The notes under the pieces were generated by a model. The model was given only the letters and a program-made list of their open reading frames with translations, was not told the origin of the DNA and made no database searches. The translations under genes were made by a program, and so were the position numbers. From W1P20-047 sp045118335 (GTDB lineage Bacteria > Actinomycetota > Coriobacteriia > Coriobacteriales > Eggerthellaceae), in assembly GCA_045118335.1 (NCBI GenBank), contig JBGUXY010000093.1, forward strand, positions 1 through 13,348: a stretch of 13,348 nucleotides of DNA, given 5' to 3'. Positions 6,720-13,278 of the stretch are shown one piece after another. Positions within the stretch are counted from its first letter, which is position 1. Every line of letters begins with the position of its first letter.

Positions 6720-6753
6720 GGGCGTCTCACCTGCGTTTACTCGTGAGACGCCC
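6720..6753 (-). terminator. Intrinsic terminator after tRNA-Val
   Basis: An 11-bp perfect stem (6720-6730 with 6743-6753) with a 12-base loop is followed on the minus strand by CTCTTTATCT. It begins 9 bases past the tRNA CCA end and separates the tRNA from the mntP leader. The T-tract is interrupted, so termination may be partial. Confidence 0.7.
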
Positions 6754-6762
6754 GAAAGCTTC

Positions 6763-6837
6763 TGGTGGGCGATGAGGGATTTGAACCCCCGACCCACTGC
6801 TTGTAAGGCAGTTGCGCTCCCGCTGCGCCAATCGCCC
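6763..6837 (-). tRNA. tRNA-Val (anticodon UAC)
   Basis: A complete 75-base tRNA including an encoded CCA end. The 7-bp acceptor stem pairs GGGCGAT with ATCGCCC. The D stem pairs GCGC with GCGC. The anticodon stem pairs ACTGC with GCAGT around the loop CTTACAA, giving anticodon UAC at 6803-6805 and reading GUA and related valine codons. The T arm GGGGG-TTCAAAT-CCCTC has the usual TTC. It has its own promoter and terminator and is not clustered with other tRNAs here. Confidence 0.96.
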
Positions 6838-6849
6838 GAAGGTTGATAC

Positions 6850-6878
6850 ATTGTGCCACAGGTTGCAACCGTGTGCAA
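6850..6878 (-). promoter_or_regulatory. Promoter of tRNA-Val
   Basis: On the minus strand TTGCAC (6873-6878) and CACAAT (6850-6855) lie 17 bases apart, which would start transcription a few bases before the tRNA 5' end at 6837. Spacing and distance fit a stable-RNA promoter. Confidence 0.6.
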
Positions 6879-6894
6879 GAACCGAGAAGAGAGC

Positions 6895-6984
6895 TTATGC
6901 TATCTGCCGCGAAGCCCCGTCGTAGCCTTCTTTCGCCATTTGCTTTGCACGCAGGTCTTGGATGTGCGACCTCCATGTGTCCAT
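6895..6984 (-). CDS. Possible small protein of 29 residues
   Basis: A short reading frame starts at the ATG at 6984 and ends TAA at 6895, encoding a charged, probably helical peptide that begins MDTWRSHIQDLRAK and ends GYDGASRQIA. I do not recognise it. It has no convincing ribosome binding site, and an in-frame TAG 15 bases upstream rules out a longer version. A DtxR-type box (6990-7008) sits 6 bases before the ATG and tRNA-Val lies about 60 bases downstream. It could be a metal-regulated small protein, the relic of a lost metal gene, or chance. Confidence 0.2.
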   Translation of the reverse strand: MDTWRSHIQDLRAKQMAKEGYDGASRQIA

Positions 6985-6989
6985 TACAG

Positions 6990-7008
6990 TTTGGTTTGCC
7001 TAACCTAT
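6990..7008. promoter_or_regulatory. DtxR/IdeR/MntR-type operator-like box
   Basis: TTTGGTTTGCCTAACCTAT matches the DtxR/IdeR 19-bp operator TTAGGTTAGCCTAACCTAA at 16 of 19 positions, including the whole right half except its last base. Proteins of this family repress metal-uptake genes when loaded with Fe(II) or Mn(II). The box is in a gene-free interval with no metal transporter directly next to it; the nearest metal gene is mntP about 470 bp away, beyond tRNA-Val. On the plus strand a TATAAT promoter element follows 48 bp later. Confidence 0.55.
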
Positions 7009-7055
7009 TTGCGGCAAGTTTGCAATATCATGCTTCACAAACCCTTCAAAAAGGG

Positions 7056-7061
7056 TATAAT
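7056..7061 (+). promoter_or_regulatory. Strong -10 element on the plus strand
   Basis: A perfect TATAAT at 7056-7061 lies in a gap with no plus-strand gene to serve. The 17-bp-distant hexamer CTTCAC is a weak -35. A 6-bp inverted repeat (ACCCTT, CAAA loop, AAGGGT; 7041-7056) overlaps the left edge of the hexamer and could be an operator. It would start transcription near 7068. Confidence 0.45.
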
Positions 7062-7067
7062 AAGCGC

Positions 7068-7201
7068 TTGAAATTGAAGCGTCGCTTCAATGTGAAGGCC
7101 TGCAAGGAGGGCTTTCTTTCTTCCAGGAGGGATGCCGCATCGGCGGCTAGCGCCTTCGGCTTGTTCGGGGAGGGGCAGGCTGGGGGCGCTCTCTCATTTT
7201 T
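7068..7201 (+). ncRNA. Candidate small structured RNA
   Basis: Downstream of the TATAAT element the sequence folds well. There is an 8-bp perfect hairpin with a 3-base loop (7073-7080 with 7084-7091). A 6-bp stem between 7098-7103 and 7175-7180 encloses two small hairpins, GCCGC-ATCG-GCGGC at 7134-7147 and GCC-TTC-GGC at 7152-7160. A T5 run at 7197-7201 could mark the end. AGGAGGG occurs twice in single-stranded-looking parts (from 7105 and 7125). No known RNA family is recognised. It ends before the 3' end of the opposing dGTPase-like gene. Alternatively the region is merely the 3' untranslated part of that gene. Confidence 0.25.
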
Positions 7202-7244
7202 CCACCGTCTACGAACGACGAGACGCGCAAGAGAGGCTGCAACC

Positions 7245-8492
7245 CTAGCGGAAATAGGGGACGTAGAGCTTGTCGTAGCTTACGGCCTCGTCGGGGTAGA
7301 GGAAGTTGAACAGGTCGACTAGGTACTCATCGGTCATCGAGGCGATGTAGTCCACCACCACGTCATTGGGATCTTCGTCTGCATATGCATTGTTGCCTTT
7401 GAGCATCCAGGCGTTTATATGGTGCCGGAAGATGAAAGAGCTTTCATCGCCTGCCTTCATGTCTTCGAGCAGTCGGTCGTACAGACGCGCCATCATGTCC
7501 CTGATATATTTGTCGAACGTGACATGAGCCTGATCGGAAAGATAGATGGTCCTCGCGTTCAGGTCCTTGATGTCCATGATCGCGGCGAACACTTCCTCAT
7601 CCATGGCCAGATACGGCTTGCCGATGCTGTTCTTGATGATGTTGGCCGTGGTGTTGCGGATGAAATCCCTGTTCGCATGGCCCAAAACGCTGTGCTCGAT
7701 TTCGTAATCGTCTTGCGAGATGACTCGCAACCGCAAGGCATCTTGGCGGTCTTTGCCCAGGTAAGCGAGGATGTCGCAGATGCGCACCACGCAGCCTTCC
7801 AGCGTCGAGGGGCGCAAGAACTGGCTTGCGCCCGCTGTGGTGTAGCAACGCTGCATCATGGCGTCGAGTTGTTGGAACGTGTCGCACGGGTTGGGCGTGT
7901 AGCGGTCGAACGCCTTTTCGCCACAGTGGCACAGGATACCGTTGAGAGTCTGCAGGGAAAGGTTGCGGCCAGCCACGGTGCGCAGCAACCGCACGCCATG
8001 CACGTTGTGGTTGAAGTACCGGCCGCCCTCGCCGTGGTCATCGGCGGTATGAGCATGGTAGATGTCGGAGAGCACATGCTCGCCGCAATGCCCAAATGGC
8101 GTATGGCCAAGATCGTGACCAAGTGCAATTGCCTCGATAAGACGCGTGTTCAAGCGCAACGCAGCGCCAAGCTTTCGCGCGTTCTGGGAAACGAGCTGCA
8201 AATGATACGAGCGACGCGTCAGATCGTCGTTGCGATAGAAGGGAAAGACCTGCGTCTTGTCCATGCAACGGTTGTAGAACGCGTTGTTCAGAATACGGTC
8301 GACATCGCGTGTGAAAGCGGGGCGCACAAGCTCGTCATCGACATTCTGGCGGTCGGGGTGTTCGTAGATGGCGTCTGCATCAAGGGTGGCGAAAGGCGAA
8401 AGCGTCCCCTCCTGGGCTTTCAGCCCTTCGTGCAAGAAGGCCCGCTCATCTTCGGTGAAGGCGAACAGGGATTCCTTTGTTTTAGAAGCCAT
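7245..8492 (-). CDS. dGTPase-like HD-domain triphosphohydrolase
   Basis: Protein of 415 residues. The N-terminal motif FTRDVDRILNN...DKTQVFPFYRNDDLTRRSYH (60-97) and the HD core LIEAIALGHDLGHTPFGHCGE (118-138) are typical of the Dgt family. The metal ligands expected for an HD enzyme are His97, His126, Asp127 and Asp240 (VRICDILAYLGKD). HNVHGVRLL (162-170) is also conserved. Such enzymes remove triphosphate from dGTP or other dNTPs and help control nucleotide pools. The usual THT motif reads SYH here, so specificity may differ. The ATG at 8492 was chosen because AGGAGG lies six bases upstream; an earlier in-frame ATG at 8543 adds unrelated residues. It is 234 bp downstream of recR, so it probably has its own promoter. 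Confidence 0.85.
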   Translation of the reverse strand: MASKTKESLFAFTEDERAFLHEGLKAQEGTLSPFATLDADAIYEHPDRQNVDDELVRPAFTRDVDRILNNAFYNRCMDKTQVFPFYRNDDLTRRSYHLQLVSQNARKLGAALRLNTRLIEAIALGHDLGHTPFGHCGEHVLSDIYHAHTADDHGEGGRYFNHNVHGVRLLRTVAGRNLSLQTLNGILCHCGEKAFDRYTPNPCDTFQQLDAMMQRCYTTAGASQFLRPSTLEGCVVRICDILAYLGKDRQDALRLRVISQDDYEIEHSVLGHANRDFIRNTTANIIKNSIGKPYLAMDEEVFAAIMDIKDLNARTIYLSDQAHVTFDKYIRDMMARLYDRLLEDMKAGDESSFIFRHHINAWMLKGNNAYADEDPNDVVVDYIASMTDEYLVDLFNFLYPDEAVSYDKLYVPYFR

Positions 8493-8591
8493 TTTCCCTC
8501 CTATGGGAAACGCAACATCAAAGCTGGCTTGCGTTGCTTGCAATCCTGCAATCTACGCCTGATAAACGTGCCGACGCGAGTCGTTCGAATT

Positions 8592-8605
8592 GGTGCACAT
8601 GCACC
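8592..8605. promoter_or_regulatory. Palindrome GGTGCA-CA-TGCACC upstream of the dGTPase-like gene
   Basis: A perfect 6-bp inverted repeat with a 2-base centre lies about 100 bp ahead of the ATG at 8492, in the gap between recR and this gene. A TATACC sequence a little further upstream could be a -10 element. Its size and symmetry fit a dimeric repressor site, but the regulator is unknown. Confidence 0.3.
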
Positions 8606-8726
8606 CATCTTGCCCAGGTATACCACCTGCTCAGGTTTTCACGACGCGAGTTCGTATGCGCTAATTGCCAACCAGCCGAAGCTACACCCCCAACAGATGC
8701 AACTCCAGCCGGAACAACGTTGCAGC

Positions 8727-9326
8727 CTATGATATCAGCCGACGGCTTTCGATGGCACGTCCGAGCGTGACCTCGTCGGCATATTCCAAATCGCCACCGA
8801 CCGGAAGGCCGCTTGCCAGCCGTGTAACCTTCAGGCCCAGGGGGGCAATAATCCGCGCCAGATAACTTGCCGTGGTCTCGCCCTCTACGTTGGGATTCGT
8901 GGCTAAAATGACCTCTTCCACCCGAGACGACGATAACCTGCTCATGAGCTGGCCAATATGCAAGTCGTCGGGACCCACGCCTTCCAGCGGCGACAGCACG
9001 CCTCCCAAAACATGATACAAACCGTCGAACGCGCCGGTTCTTTCGATTGGGGGGATGTCACGCGGTTCGGAAACCACGCAAATGACGCTACGATCGCGCA
9101 CGTCTGACGTGCAAACCTGGCAAAGGTCGCCTTCGGCGTAATTGAAGCACTGTGGGCAAAAGTGCACTGCATCCTTCACTTCGGTGATAGCTTCGGCCAG
9201 CCGTACGGCAGAAGCCCTATCGGAATTAAGTATCCAATACACGATGCGCTGAGCCGACTTGGGGCCGATGCCCGGAAGCCGTTCGAGCTCATCTACCAGT
9301 CGCTGTATCGCCGGTGCTGCGTACAT
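8727..9326 (-). CDS. recR: Recombination protein RecR
   Basis: Protein of 199 residues, the standard RecR length. Domains in order: a helix-hairpin-helix (about 8-30, ELERLPGIGPKSAQRIVYWI), a C4 zinc finger (Cys57, Cys60, Cys69, Cys72) and a Toprim domain from about 80 (VVSEPRD, then YHVLGGVLSPLEGVGPDDL, NPNVEGETTA, ending YADEVTLGRA). RecR loads RecA on gapped DNA together with RecO. The ATG at 9326 is 18 bases past the ybaB stop and has a poor ribosome binding site, which suggests translation coupled to ybaB. It is the last gene of the dnaX-ybaB-recR unit. Confidence 0.97.
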   Translation of the reverse strand: MYAAPAIQRLVDELERLPGIGPKSAQRIVYWILNSDRASAVRLAEAITEVKDAVHFCPQCFNYAEGDLCQVCTSDVRDRSVICVVSEPRDIPPIERTGAFDGLYHVLGGVLSPLEGVGPDDLHIGQLMSRLSSSRVEEVILATNPNVEGETTASYLARIIAPLGLKVTRLASGLPVGGDLEYADEVTLGRAIESRRLIS

Positions 9327-9344
9327 GATGCCGTGGAGCAGAAG

Positions 9345-9704
9345 CTAGAACAAACCGGGAATGCTCATGCCGCCCGTCACGGAGTTCATGCGCATGTTGC
9401 TCATCTCGGAAATGCCGCGCAGCGCTTCGTTCACGGCAGCAAGGACCATGTCCTGGAGCATCTCCACGTCTTCGGGATCGACGGCATCGGGGTCGATGGT
9501 GATGGAATCGATGCACATCGAGCCATTCGCCACCGCTTTCACCATGCCACCGCCGGCTGATGCCTCGAACGTCATGTCCTTGATCTCTTCTTGGGCCTTT
9601 TCCATCTCGGCTTGCATCTTCTGAGCCTGCATCATCATCTTCTGCATGTTCATCTGACCGCCGCCGCGTGGCATGCCGCCCTGATATCCTCTGCCTTTAG
9701 CCAT
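9345..9704 (-). CDS. YbaB/EbfC family nucleoid-associated protein
   Basis: Protein of 119 residues. A glycine- and methionine-rich N-terminus is followed by the YbaB core: MQKMMMQAQKMQAEMEKAQEEI (20-41), the beta segment TFEASAGGGMVKAVANG (45-61), and PDDVEML-like VDPEDVEMLQDMVLAAVNEAL. It forms a DNA-binding dimer in the cytosol and is nearly always found between dnaX and recR. Its ATG overlaps the dnaX stop by one base (TAATG), so translation is coupled; a GAGG lies about ten bases upstream inside dnaX. Confidence 0.95.
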   Translation of the reverse strand: MAKGRGYQGGMPRGGGQMNMQKMMMQAQKMQAEMEKAQEEIKDMTFEASAGGGMVKAVANGSMCIDSITIDPDAVDPEDVEMLQDMVLAAVNEALRGISEMSNMRMNSVTGGMSIPGLF

Positions 9705-12133
9705 TACTCATCAACCTCTTCAAAGATCACGTCGACTCCCATACTGCCGGAAATCATTTTACTCAAATCGTCTGCGTTTGCCGCGGGCTCTTCGACAGGC
9801 CCCGCCGATTCCACAGGTGCAACAGGTTCTGCCGAGGTGAAGGCCACCGATGGCTCGAGACGAGCCGGGGAATCGGCTTGCGCAGACGGCTGCGGTGCAG
9901 TCGTGAGGCGATTTGCGGATTGGGCAGATATCGCAGCGTCTTTAGACTGTCCCATGCGTTCGTCTGGCGCGTTGCGCTGGCCAGAAGCGGGCGCATAGTT
10001 GTCATAGCCGAAATCCTCCTCGTATGAAGGCGCCATGCCGTCGTAAACGTCGAGCGGGACCTCGTCGTATGGAGCAGGTGACATCTGAAGGCGACGAGCC
10101 CTATCCCCTGGTACCCCAGACATGTTGTTAGCCGTTTGAGCAGATTGCGATACCATGGGTTGAGGCTTTTCGGCCTGCTCCCGATCGAAGCGAGCCTGAG
10201 CGGGATGCGACTGTTTTTCTGAAGTCCGACTCTCCCGGGTGCTCGGCATGCCAATCGGGGCGCAAGACGCATCGCTTTGGGCTGACACGGATGGAGCCTG
10301 CGAAAGCGGAATTGCCGCCGAAGGGGCAGCCGGGGTGGGCTCGGCTAGCGCCTGTGCACAGCGAAACGGTACGTGCACGCCTGCAACCTGGTCAAACGCC
10401 TTTGACATAACATCTTGCACATCGGGTTTCTGCGCCATGGCGAACGCGAAGGGGTTATCGGCGGGAAACTCCACGACCACACCGCTGCCATCCGCTTCGG
10501 CTCGGGCACGCACGTTCACGAACAGCACGCCATAGGAAACGCGTTCTTTCTTCACCGCCGAGACCACGGAACGCCAAACGCGCTGCAACGCTGCAGGATT
10601 CGCCACGATCGAAGCCAACGCCGAATTCGGCTGCTTTGCCGCATGCCCCGCCGTATGCTGGCCATCTTGAGCCCCCTGCGAATCGGGGACCACCAGCGAT
10701 GGACTGTTTTGCACCTGGATTCCCTCATCAGGGGCAATGCCAGACGCAGCAGAAGAAGCAGACCGGGATTTTGCCTGTTCCTGGGTTTTCTGCGCGGTCA
10801 CATGAACCGCCGAAGCCTGAACGGGAGCTGCAACTGCAGCCTGAGCTGCTGGCGAGAACCCTGCGTCTGCAGCAGCGCGGATCGTGGAAGTGGGAGCAGA
10901 CGGTATCGTGACAGGCAGATCTCGCGAGGAAACCGACCCGGATTGCGGTGCATGTGCCGATGCGCTTTCGGGTACGTACATCGCCACCGCGCTCTTCCCA
11001 GCCTCCAGGGCTTCCACGCGCTCGGCAAGCGATTCGAGCGTGAGGTCGGAATCGGGGCGCACCATGCGCGTAAGTGCGATCTCGAAGCAAAGACGAGGGT
11101 TGCCAGCTGTGCGCAGCTCGAATATCAAATCGCCCAGCAGTGCCAATATGCGCGTCAGGCGATCGGGGCCGAACAGCTGCAGTTCTTCGGCGATCTCGCG
11201 GCGTTCGGCGTCGGGGATTTCCAAAGCCACATCTGCGCCCACCAGGCTCATCACGTACATGTTGCGGATGCGCTGTGCCAAATCCCGAGCGAACTGCGCT
11301 AGGTCGGCACCCGACTCCACGTAATTCGCCGTCCAGTTGAAGCACGCAGCAACATCACGACGACCCACGGCACGCACGATTTCGGCCATGTCGCTGGAGT
11401 CGAGCGAGCCGAGCAGGTCTTCGGCGCCCCGCACCGTCACCGTGCCATTGCCAAACGCGATGAGCTGTTCCAGCGAAGTGAGCGCGTTGCGCATCCCGCC
11501 GTCCGCGCGATGCGCCACTATAGCCAGCGCATCCCCTTCGAACTCGACGCCCTCGCCCATGCACACCGCACCCAGGCGGCTGACGATCTCGTCGGTGCCC
11601 AGGCGATGGAAATCGAACCGCTGGCACCGCGAATGGATCGTCGCGGGAACCTTTTGGGGGTCGGTGGTGCATAGAACGAACACGACATGCGACGGTGGCT
11701 CTTCGAGCGTCTTCAGCAGCGCGTTGAACGCTGCAGTGGAAAGCATGTGAACCTCATCGATGATGTAGATCTTCTTCTTGCCACGCGTCGGAGCGAAGTT
11801 CACGCGCCCGATGATTTCCTCGCGTACGTTCTCGACGCCTGTGCGGCTTGCCGCATCAAGTTCGTAGACGTCGGGATGCGTGCCCTCTGCCACTTCCTCG
11901 CAGTCGCGGCACGTGCCATCAGGCGATGACGTGGGACCGTTTTCACACAGCAGCGCCTTGGCCAGCAGGCGGGCCGTGGTGGTCTTTCCCGTGCCTCGAG
12001 GCCCGCAGAACAGGTATGCATGGCTTACCTTGTCCTGGTCGATGGCGTTTTTCAGCGTTCGTTCGATGTGCTCTTGGCCCACCATGTCCTCGAAGACCTG
12101 GGGGCGGTACTTCCTGTACAGTGCTTCTGCCAT
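9704..12133 (-). CDS. dnaX: DNA polymerase III subunit gamma/tau
   Basis: Clamp-loader protein of 809 residues. The AAA+ module (1-about 230) has Walker A GPRGTGKT (44-51), a zinc-binding stretch (Cys63, Cys75, Cys78, with Asp72 where the fourth Cys normally is), DAASRTGVENVREE (93-106), Walker B IIDEVH (124-129) and the arginine finger in SRC (168-170). A collar domain follows to about 360. Residues 380-505 and 600-795 are long Ala/Ser/Pro/Gln-rich linkers, and 505-600 is a folded tau-type domain (LQRVWRSVVSAVKKERVSYGVLF). The protein loads the beta clamp and links polymerase to helicase. No obvious frameshift heptamer for a short gamma form was noticed. The start ATG has a weak AAAGAG site upstream. 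First gene of the dnaX-ybaB-recR operon. Confidence 0.97.
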   Translation of the reverse strand: MAEALYRKYRPQVFEDMVGQEHIERTLKNAIDQDKVSHAYLFCGPRGTGKTTTARLLAKALLCENGPTSSPDGTCRDCEEVAEGTHPDVYELDAASRTGVENVREEIIGRVNFAPTRGKKKIYIIDEVHMLSTAAFNALLKTLEEPPSHVVFVLCTTDPQKVPATIHSRCQRFDFHRLGTDEIVSRLGAVCMGEGVEFEGDALAIVAHRADGGMRNALTSLEQLIAFGNGTVTVRGAEDLLGSLDSSDMAEIVRAVGRRDVAACFNWTANYVESGADLAQFARDLAQRIRNMYVMSLVGADVALEIPDAERREIAEELQLFGPDRLTRILALLGDLIFELRTAGNPRLCFEIALTRMVRPDSDLTLESLAERVEALEAGKSAVAMYVPESASAHAPQSGSVSSRDLPVTIPSAPTSTIRAAADAGFSPAAQAAVAAPVQASAVHVTAQKTQEQAKSRSASSAASGIAPDEGIQVQNSPSLVVPDSQGAQDGQHTAGHAAKQPNSALASIVANPAALQRVWRSVVSAVKKERVSYGVLFVNVRARAEADGSGVVVEFPADNPFAFAMAQKPDVQDVMSKAFDQVAGVHVPFRCAQALAEPTPAAPSAAIPLSQAPSVSAQSDASCAPIGMPSTRESRTSEKQSHPAQARFDREQAEKPQPMVSQSAQTANNMSGVPGDRARRLQMSPAPYDEVPLDVYDGMAPSYEEDFGYDNYAPASGQRNAPDERMGQSKDAAISAQSANRLTTAPQPSAQADSPARLEPSVAFTSAEPVAPVESAGPVEEPAANADDLSKMISGSMGVDVIFEEVDE

Positions 12134-12517
12134 GAGCCGCTCTTTCGTGATGGGATTTTTGCTATCTTCGGCTTTTCACCACGTCATGATAGCGCAAGTG
12201 CAAGAACGCAAACCGCCCAAGCCCGAGTGCACGTGCTTTCGACACAGCATCCGAAGCCGTCATGGGAGCATAAATACCCAGTTTTGCAAGCAAATGGGCT
12301 TCCAATTGTCAATTATTTCAATTTATGATACCCATTTAGCCAATTATTCGTCGAGGGGCCATTACGCGATTCCGCCGACCTGGACATTTTTCTTCCCTCG
12401 CCCTCAATGCGGGCACATTTCCGCGATTAAACTTCGCATAAATTGAAATTTCTGACATCTGGATAGCAAATAGGCGGAATTTGCAAGACGATTGCAGCAA
12501 CTCCCCCGTCCTTGGCG
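12134..12517. other. AT-rich intergenic region between dedA and dnaX
   Basis: No gene is seen in these 384 bp. The part nearest dnaX has a TATCAT sequence on the minus strand (12186-12191) that could be a -10 element, with only a poor -35. The part from about 12284 to 12490 is clearly more AT-rich than the genes. It contains a perfect 13-bp inverted repeat (12315-12327 with 12437-12449) as well as GCAAAT near 12290 and ATTTGC near 12480 in opposite orientation. A dedA terminator was not recognised. Confidence 0.5.
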
Positions 12518-13195
12518 CTATTTTGCGTGGGCGCCCCTGCCCTTGCCCTTGCCGCCTTTCAAGGCAGCCCTGACGGCTCCGATGAAAGCAGGAGCCACCG
12601 ACACCGCCACGATACCCAGCACGATGACTTCGAAGTGCTCCTGAACGAATGGAATGCCGCCGAAGAAATACCCTACCAGCACGAACAGGCTCACCCAAGA
12701 AACGCCGCCGATGGCGTTGAAGAACGTGAACTTGCCGAAGTTCATGTGACCCGTGCCTGCGATAAACGGTGCGAACGTGCGGAAAAACGGCATGAAACGC
12801 GTGATGACGATGGTAAGACCGCCGTACTTTGCGAAGAATTCGTCGAGCTTGGCCATGCGCTCGGGCGTAAGAGCCTTGACCTTGCCCGAGTCGATGATGC
12901 GGCTACCGAAAAAGCGCGCGATCCAGTAGTTCGACGTGTTGCCCAGAATCGCCGCAACATAGAACACGATGAGCGTGGCGAAGATGTTGAGTCCGCCCCC
13001 ATCGGCCGAAAACACGCCCGCCGCGAACAGCAGCGAATCACCAGGAAGAAACGGGAAGAACACGAGCCCCGTCTCGATGAAGACGATCATGAACAAAGGG
13101 GTATACACCCAAATGGGCCCTAATGCGATAATCCACCCCGCGATGGCGGCACGTGGATCGTGCAATAAGTTCAATATGAATTCGACGAACCTCAT
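12518..13195 (-). CDS. DedA-family membrane protein
   Basis: Membrane protein of 225 residues. Typical DedA segments are FIETGLVFFPFLPGDSLLFAAG (39-60) with the acidic Glu41 and Asp53, GNTSNYWIARFFG (85-97), and the re-entrant motif FAKYGGLTIVITRFMPFFRTFAPFIAG (121-147) with Arg133 and Arg139. Several helices follow, then a basic tail KGGKGKGRGAHAK. Bacterial DedA proteins act as lipid (undecaprenyl phosphate or phospholipid) flippases and support envelope integrity; which lipid this one handles is not visible. The ATG at 13195 has AAGGG four bases upstream. The gene sits between the SRP RNA and dnaX. Confidence 0.92.
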   Translation of the reverse strand: MRFVEFILNLLHDPRAAIAGWIIALGPIWVYTPLFMIVFIETGLVFFPFLPGDSLLFAAGVFSADGGGLNIFATLIVFYVAAILGNTSNYWIARFFGSRIIDSGKVKALTPERMAKLDEFFAKYGGLTIVITRFMPFFRTFAPFIAGTGHMNFGKFTFFNAIGGVSWVSLFVLVGYFFGGIPFVQEHFEVIVLGIVAVSVAPAFIGAVRAALKGGKGKGRGAHAK

Positions 13196-13278
13196 GTTCC
13201 CTTTCTGCCAGCTCCGTTCGCGGCATCGCATGGCCGCAGATGCCCTTCAAGCGAACATGGTAAATGCCCCGGATAGGC

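Noticed and set aside
7132..7248. 38-codon plus-strand ORF preceded by AGGAGGG
   Set aside because: The ATG follows the AGGAGG almost directly, leaving spacing too short for initiation, and the peptide is Arg-rich with no recognisable pattern.
7419..8732. Open plus-strand frame of 437 codons
   Set aside because: It is antisense to the dGTPase-like gene, whose catalytic motifs and ribosome binding site are clear; GC-rich third positions keep the opposite strand open.
9720..11050. Programmed frameshift site making a short gamma subunit
   Set aside because: I looked for an X-XXY-YYZ heptamer in the dnaX frame in the linker; the A5 run near 10215 is in the wrong phase, and no other candidate was noticed.
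10415..11302. Open plus-strand frame of 295 codons
   Set aside because: Antisense to dnaX and rich in Arg/Cys/His without domain character; a shadow frame.
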